Origin: Dryas octopetala
Taxonomy: Eukaryota > Streptophyta > Magnoliopsida > Rosales > Rosaceae
Length of the DNA: 64,000 nt
Direction: 5' to 3'
Assembly (NCBI GenBank): GCA_963921425.1
Contig: OY992838.1
Location: 1,364,001 to 1,428,000 of the forward strand
The notes below the pieces were generated by a model. The model saw only the letters and a program-made list of their open reading frames with translations, did no database searches and was not told where the DNA came from. Positions 60,662-64,000 of the stretch are shown here, in pieces. How positions within the stretch are numbered: position 1 is the stretch's first letter; each line of letters starts with the position of its first letter. The position numbers and the translations under genes were made by a program.

Positions 60662-61256
60662 AAAAGATAAACAAGAAAGACATGCCAAACATTCAACCCT
60701 ATATTAAACGAACTCTAATTTTAAAGTATGGACTAATTTATCATCATAAAAAAATAGGTGTAAATTTTTAACACCAATAAAAATTAAATGAATTATTTAT
60801 TAAAGCGAGTTCTAAAGTGAACCTTTTTCTCATCTATTATAATTTCAATGGTGAAAAATTCATCCGAACTAAGGAGTAAGGACCATTTGGAGTGCAATAA
60901 TTCAACGGACTAGTATATTCAACCACATAAGGCTCAATTACATCTAAAGCCCAATTATGGGATTGAGGCTCAATAATCAAGCTGGGCCTAGGCCCCAAGA
61001 GAACTGCATTGTCGTCGTAGAACTCCAACTTTTTATCTTTTTTATCTTTTTCTACTTTTAAGTTTTAACATCTACGAGCCAGAAAAAAAAAAAAAAATAC
61101 ACACAAAAACCCTCTCTCTCTCTCTCTCTCTGCCTCACAGAGTCACTGTCTCACTTGCCTTGAAGAAAAAGAAAAACCCACGATAAAAAACCCAGCGACT
61201 CAGACTGAGAGGGGCAGTGCGTCTTTGTGCGAAGAAGAAGAAACGACGCCGTAAAG
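60662..61256. other. Proteasome gene upstream region
   Basis: No separate gene. A (CT)n tract (61111-61131) lies in the probable 5' leader of the proteasome gene. No clear TATA box. Confidence 0.5.
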
Positions 61257-64000
61257 ATGTTCAGGAACCAGTACGACACGGACGTGACGACATGGAGCCC
61301 AGCCGGGCGGCTCTTCCAGGTGGAGTACGCCATGGAGGCCGTGAAGCAAGGCTCAGCGGCCATCGGGCTCCGATCCAAGACCCACGTGGTGTTGGCCTGC
61401 GTCAACAAGGCCAACTCCGAGCTCTCCTCCCACCAGAAGAAGATTTTCAAGGTCGACGACCACATCGGCGTCGCCATTGCCGGTCTCACCGCCGACGGTC
61501 GTGTCCTCTCCCGCTATATGCGATCGGAGTGCATCAACTACAACTACACCTACGAATCGCCGCTTCCTGTTGGACGACTCGTCGTTCAGCTCGCAGATAA
61601 GGCCCAGGTGCGTTTACGTATTCAAAGCCCTAATTTTGAATCCGTTTCTGTTGCTCATTTGTATAAATGTTGTTTTTGTTGTGGTTGTTGGATCGGGAAA
61701 TTGGGGTTAGGGCTTTGGTCGAGGTAGGGCTCGGGGAATTACTTCATTTTCTGGGTGTTTCTTTCAAAATCGAGAGTTAAACAAGGAAAATTTTGGGGTT
61801 TAGTTTATTAGAAGTATAGACTAAGTTTCAACTCAACCAAATGACGCTTTTGTCTAATTTGAGGGGAGGATTATTGTGTTCTTATGGGAAAACAAACATT
61901 TAAAACCCCTAAGATTGCAAACAAAGCAAATGAGTGGTTGGACTAGGGTTTTAATTTTAGAGTTAGCTACTTGTGTTCTTTTGTGTCAAAAGGTCTCCTT
62001 GGGTACCAAATATGCAAAGTTGAAGATTATATATTATTATCTCTTTTACTTTTGTAAATTATTCTCAGTAGCATATGTTAAAGCAAGTTTTGGGGAATGA
62101 TAGGCGAAGCTATCAGGGTTTAGATTGTGCTGTTAATTATAGACTTTTTAACTGGTTGTGTAGGAATGTGGTATTGTTGGGTTTGGGTTTACAAGATGAC
62201 TTAATACAAAATGTGTCTTTTGAAGAACTTTTTTCATGACTCTCAATGCATATCATGCTGAATGCTGGTATTTCAGAACTTTTAGGAAATTAGTGACATC
62301 CAATATTTGGTTTTTGTTGGTAAATTACCCAGACAAACTGAACTAATTGTAGTGAGAAATGAAAAACGAATTAATGATTTACTGGAAAGGACCTGATTCA
62401 TCAAGAAATGACACCAAAAGGATAAGTTTGGTAGCCATATACGTTATGGATTTCAATAAAAATATGGATCCATGTAGGAAGGACTTGTAGGAAATGTATG
62501 TAGGGAAGTGGTTAGATTGAATACTTAATATGCAATAAGGGTGTCATATTGTATTGTTTGTTTCTGGATCTCATTTCTTTACTAACAAGCTGGCTTGTTA
62601 TTAGCTTTTGTTACATTTTCTGCTGTTATTTTAGCCATATATTGGTTAACTTTTAGATTTTATGTTTCTGTGTACTTTCAAGAATTACATATGGTGTGTT
62701 AATATGACTTATCAAAAAAGTTCTTTTCGTTGTATTGCACACCCTATTCTGAGATAAGAACTCTCTCTCTCTCTCTCTCTCTCTCGGTTTGTCTGTGTCT
62801 CTCCCTCACGGTCTCATTCCCTCCCTATACATATATATGTATATATGTATATACATGTGCATACACACATGCACACACACATGTATCTATATCCCAATCA
62901 TTGAATCTTGTAACCAAATTTTCTTCCAGCATGATAGACAAAGCTTTCCCTATTTCTTAAAAGATATAACTATGTACATATTTGTATGCCTTCGTTTCAA
63001 AATTCTACGAAACATGCATGTCATGACATCTTTTCAAATTTCTTAAGCTTTAACTTTGTGATTGTGTACTATAGAAGGTCCATAAGGATACAAGTGGATG
63101 GATTCAGTAGAATGGTAAGAATATGTAGTTGACATATTTTGATTATTCAGTGATTGTGATTAAGGAGTTGATTCTCTTCAATTATATCATGTCAAGTTCA
63201 TCATGATAAGCATGCTAGAGACCTCTGAAGTGAGTTGAAGTTGAACTATTGGCCAACCCTGAGATTCTTCAGGAGTTGTCAATTTCTAATGGTGTTGGGG
63301 TGTCAAGGTGCTAACTTGAGGGTGATCTTTCAGTATTTTTAAATGCTGAATCTATTTGCCTCTTGAATGCGACTGATGTGAAGCAAAACTGCTACAAAAA
63401 GGGCCACCAAACTTATTTATGTCTCTTCAATATTTTTAACTTTGGTCTTCCTAATCATTTATATTCGTACACGTATACTACTGTTTATTTGTACATGCAT
63501 TTAGAGACTGTTGCCTCATCTTAGTTATACATCATTGTGGTTTGCAGGTCTGTACCCAACGCTCATGGAAACGACCATATGGTGTTGGACTACTAGTAGG
63601 TGGGTTGGATGAATCTGGAGCACACCTATATTACAACTGCCCAAGTGGAAACTACTTTGAATACCAGGCTTTTGCAATAGGGTCTCGCTCACAAGCTGCA
63701 AAGACATACTTGGAACGCAGGTTTGAGAAATTCACGGATTCTCCACGGGAGGATCTGATCAAGGATGCCCTCTTTGCAACAAGGGAAACCTTGCAGGGAG
63801 AAAAACTGACAAGTTCCATATGCACAGTTGCTGTGGTAGGAGTTGGGGAGCCATTCCATATATTGGATCAGGACACTGTTCAGAAGTTGATTGATGCATT
63901 TGAGATTGTGGGGCAGGATGAGCCTCCAGCTGCGGAAGAGGGTGCTGCCGCTGACCAGGGTGCAGCTGCGGAAGAGGGTGCTGCCGCTGACCAGGGTGCT
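61257..64000 (+). CDS. PAF1: 20S proteasome subunit alpha-6 (type 1), 3' end outside window
   Basis: Exon 1 (61257-61607) and exon 2 (63548 to the window end) are joined by a 1940-bp intron and give 268 residues with no stop before 64000. The start [25 protein letters not shown] is the classic alpha-subunit N-terminal signature, specifically the type-1/alpha-6 form. [28 protein letters not shown] and [21 protein letters not shown] follow. The subunit forms part of the outer ring of the 20S core and gates substrate entry; it has no peptidase site itself. The C-terminal tail here is an Ala/Glu/Gly/Asp repeat ([11 protein letters not shown] units) longer than the short acidic tail I expect for this subunit. 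A CT tract and a TA/CA microsatellite lie in the intron. Confidence 0.93.
62761..62882 (+). repeat. Microsatellites in proteasome gene intron
   Basis: (CT)n at 62761-62785, followed by a mixed TA/CA/CATG tract at 62827-62882. Confidence 0.85.
63929..64000 (+). repeat. 36-bp tandem repeats in proteasome alpha-6 tail
   Basis: Two units (63929-63964 and 63965-64000) that differ only at the last base. Each encodes [12 protein letters not shown]. The array runs into the window end, so its copy number is unknown. Confidence 0.92.

Overview
This window is a piece of a plant nuclear genome, almost certainly a eudicot. Genes are split by many GT-AG introns, the spacers are AT-rich and hold miniature transposons and CT/TA microsatellites, and chloroplast-targeted proteins are nuclear-encoded. 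The dihydroflavonol reductase looks most like Rosaceae enzymes from memory, so a Rosaceae genome is my best guess; no database was consulted.

Layout, left to right. 0.1-2.8 kb: a complete nine-exon cytochrome P450 of the CYP85 clan (CYP722-like). 4.3-10.1 kb: a complete Mutator-like transposon with 190-bp terminal inverted repeats, a 9-bp target duplication, an apparently intact 1002-residue transposase and, tail to tail with it, a small GRF-zinc-finger gene. 13.5-21.4 kb: two same-strand DUF4408/DUF761-type membrane protein genes that are probably duplicates. 23.6 kb: a plant defensin gene whose cysteine pattern is split by a frame break. 25.0-25.5 kb: plastid ribosomal protein L31. 29.1-33.0 kb: ADP-glucose pyrophosphorylase large subunit (APL2-like), convergent with an endo-beta-mannanase (33.5-35.7 kb). 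41.8-43.7 kb: dihydroflavonol 4-reductase. 48.6-50.9 kb: chloroplast ornithine carbamoyltransferase, convergent with a very large auxilin-like J-domain gene (51.5-57.0 kb). 61.3 kb to the window edge: proteasome subunit alpha-6/type 1, cut off by the window end.

The host genes are functionally unrelated, as usual in plants: starch synthesis (APL2), mannan remodelling, anthocyanin synthesis (DFR), arginine synthesis (OTC), plastid translation, clathrin uncoating and protein turnover. The structured part of the window is its transposon content. Six elements have exact target duplications that I could place to the base: three Mutator-type (9-10 bp), two hAT-type (8 bp) and one PIF/Harbinger-type (TAA). 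Others are bounded by inverted repeats with weaker duplications. The three Mutator-type elements (4305, 38973 and 44674) share the terminal pattern GAGYWAATTRCAY, so the intact element may be the transposase source for the other two. No tRNA, rRNA, CRISPR array or bacterial-type operon was found.
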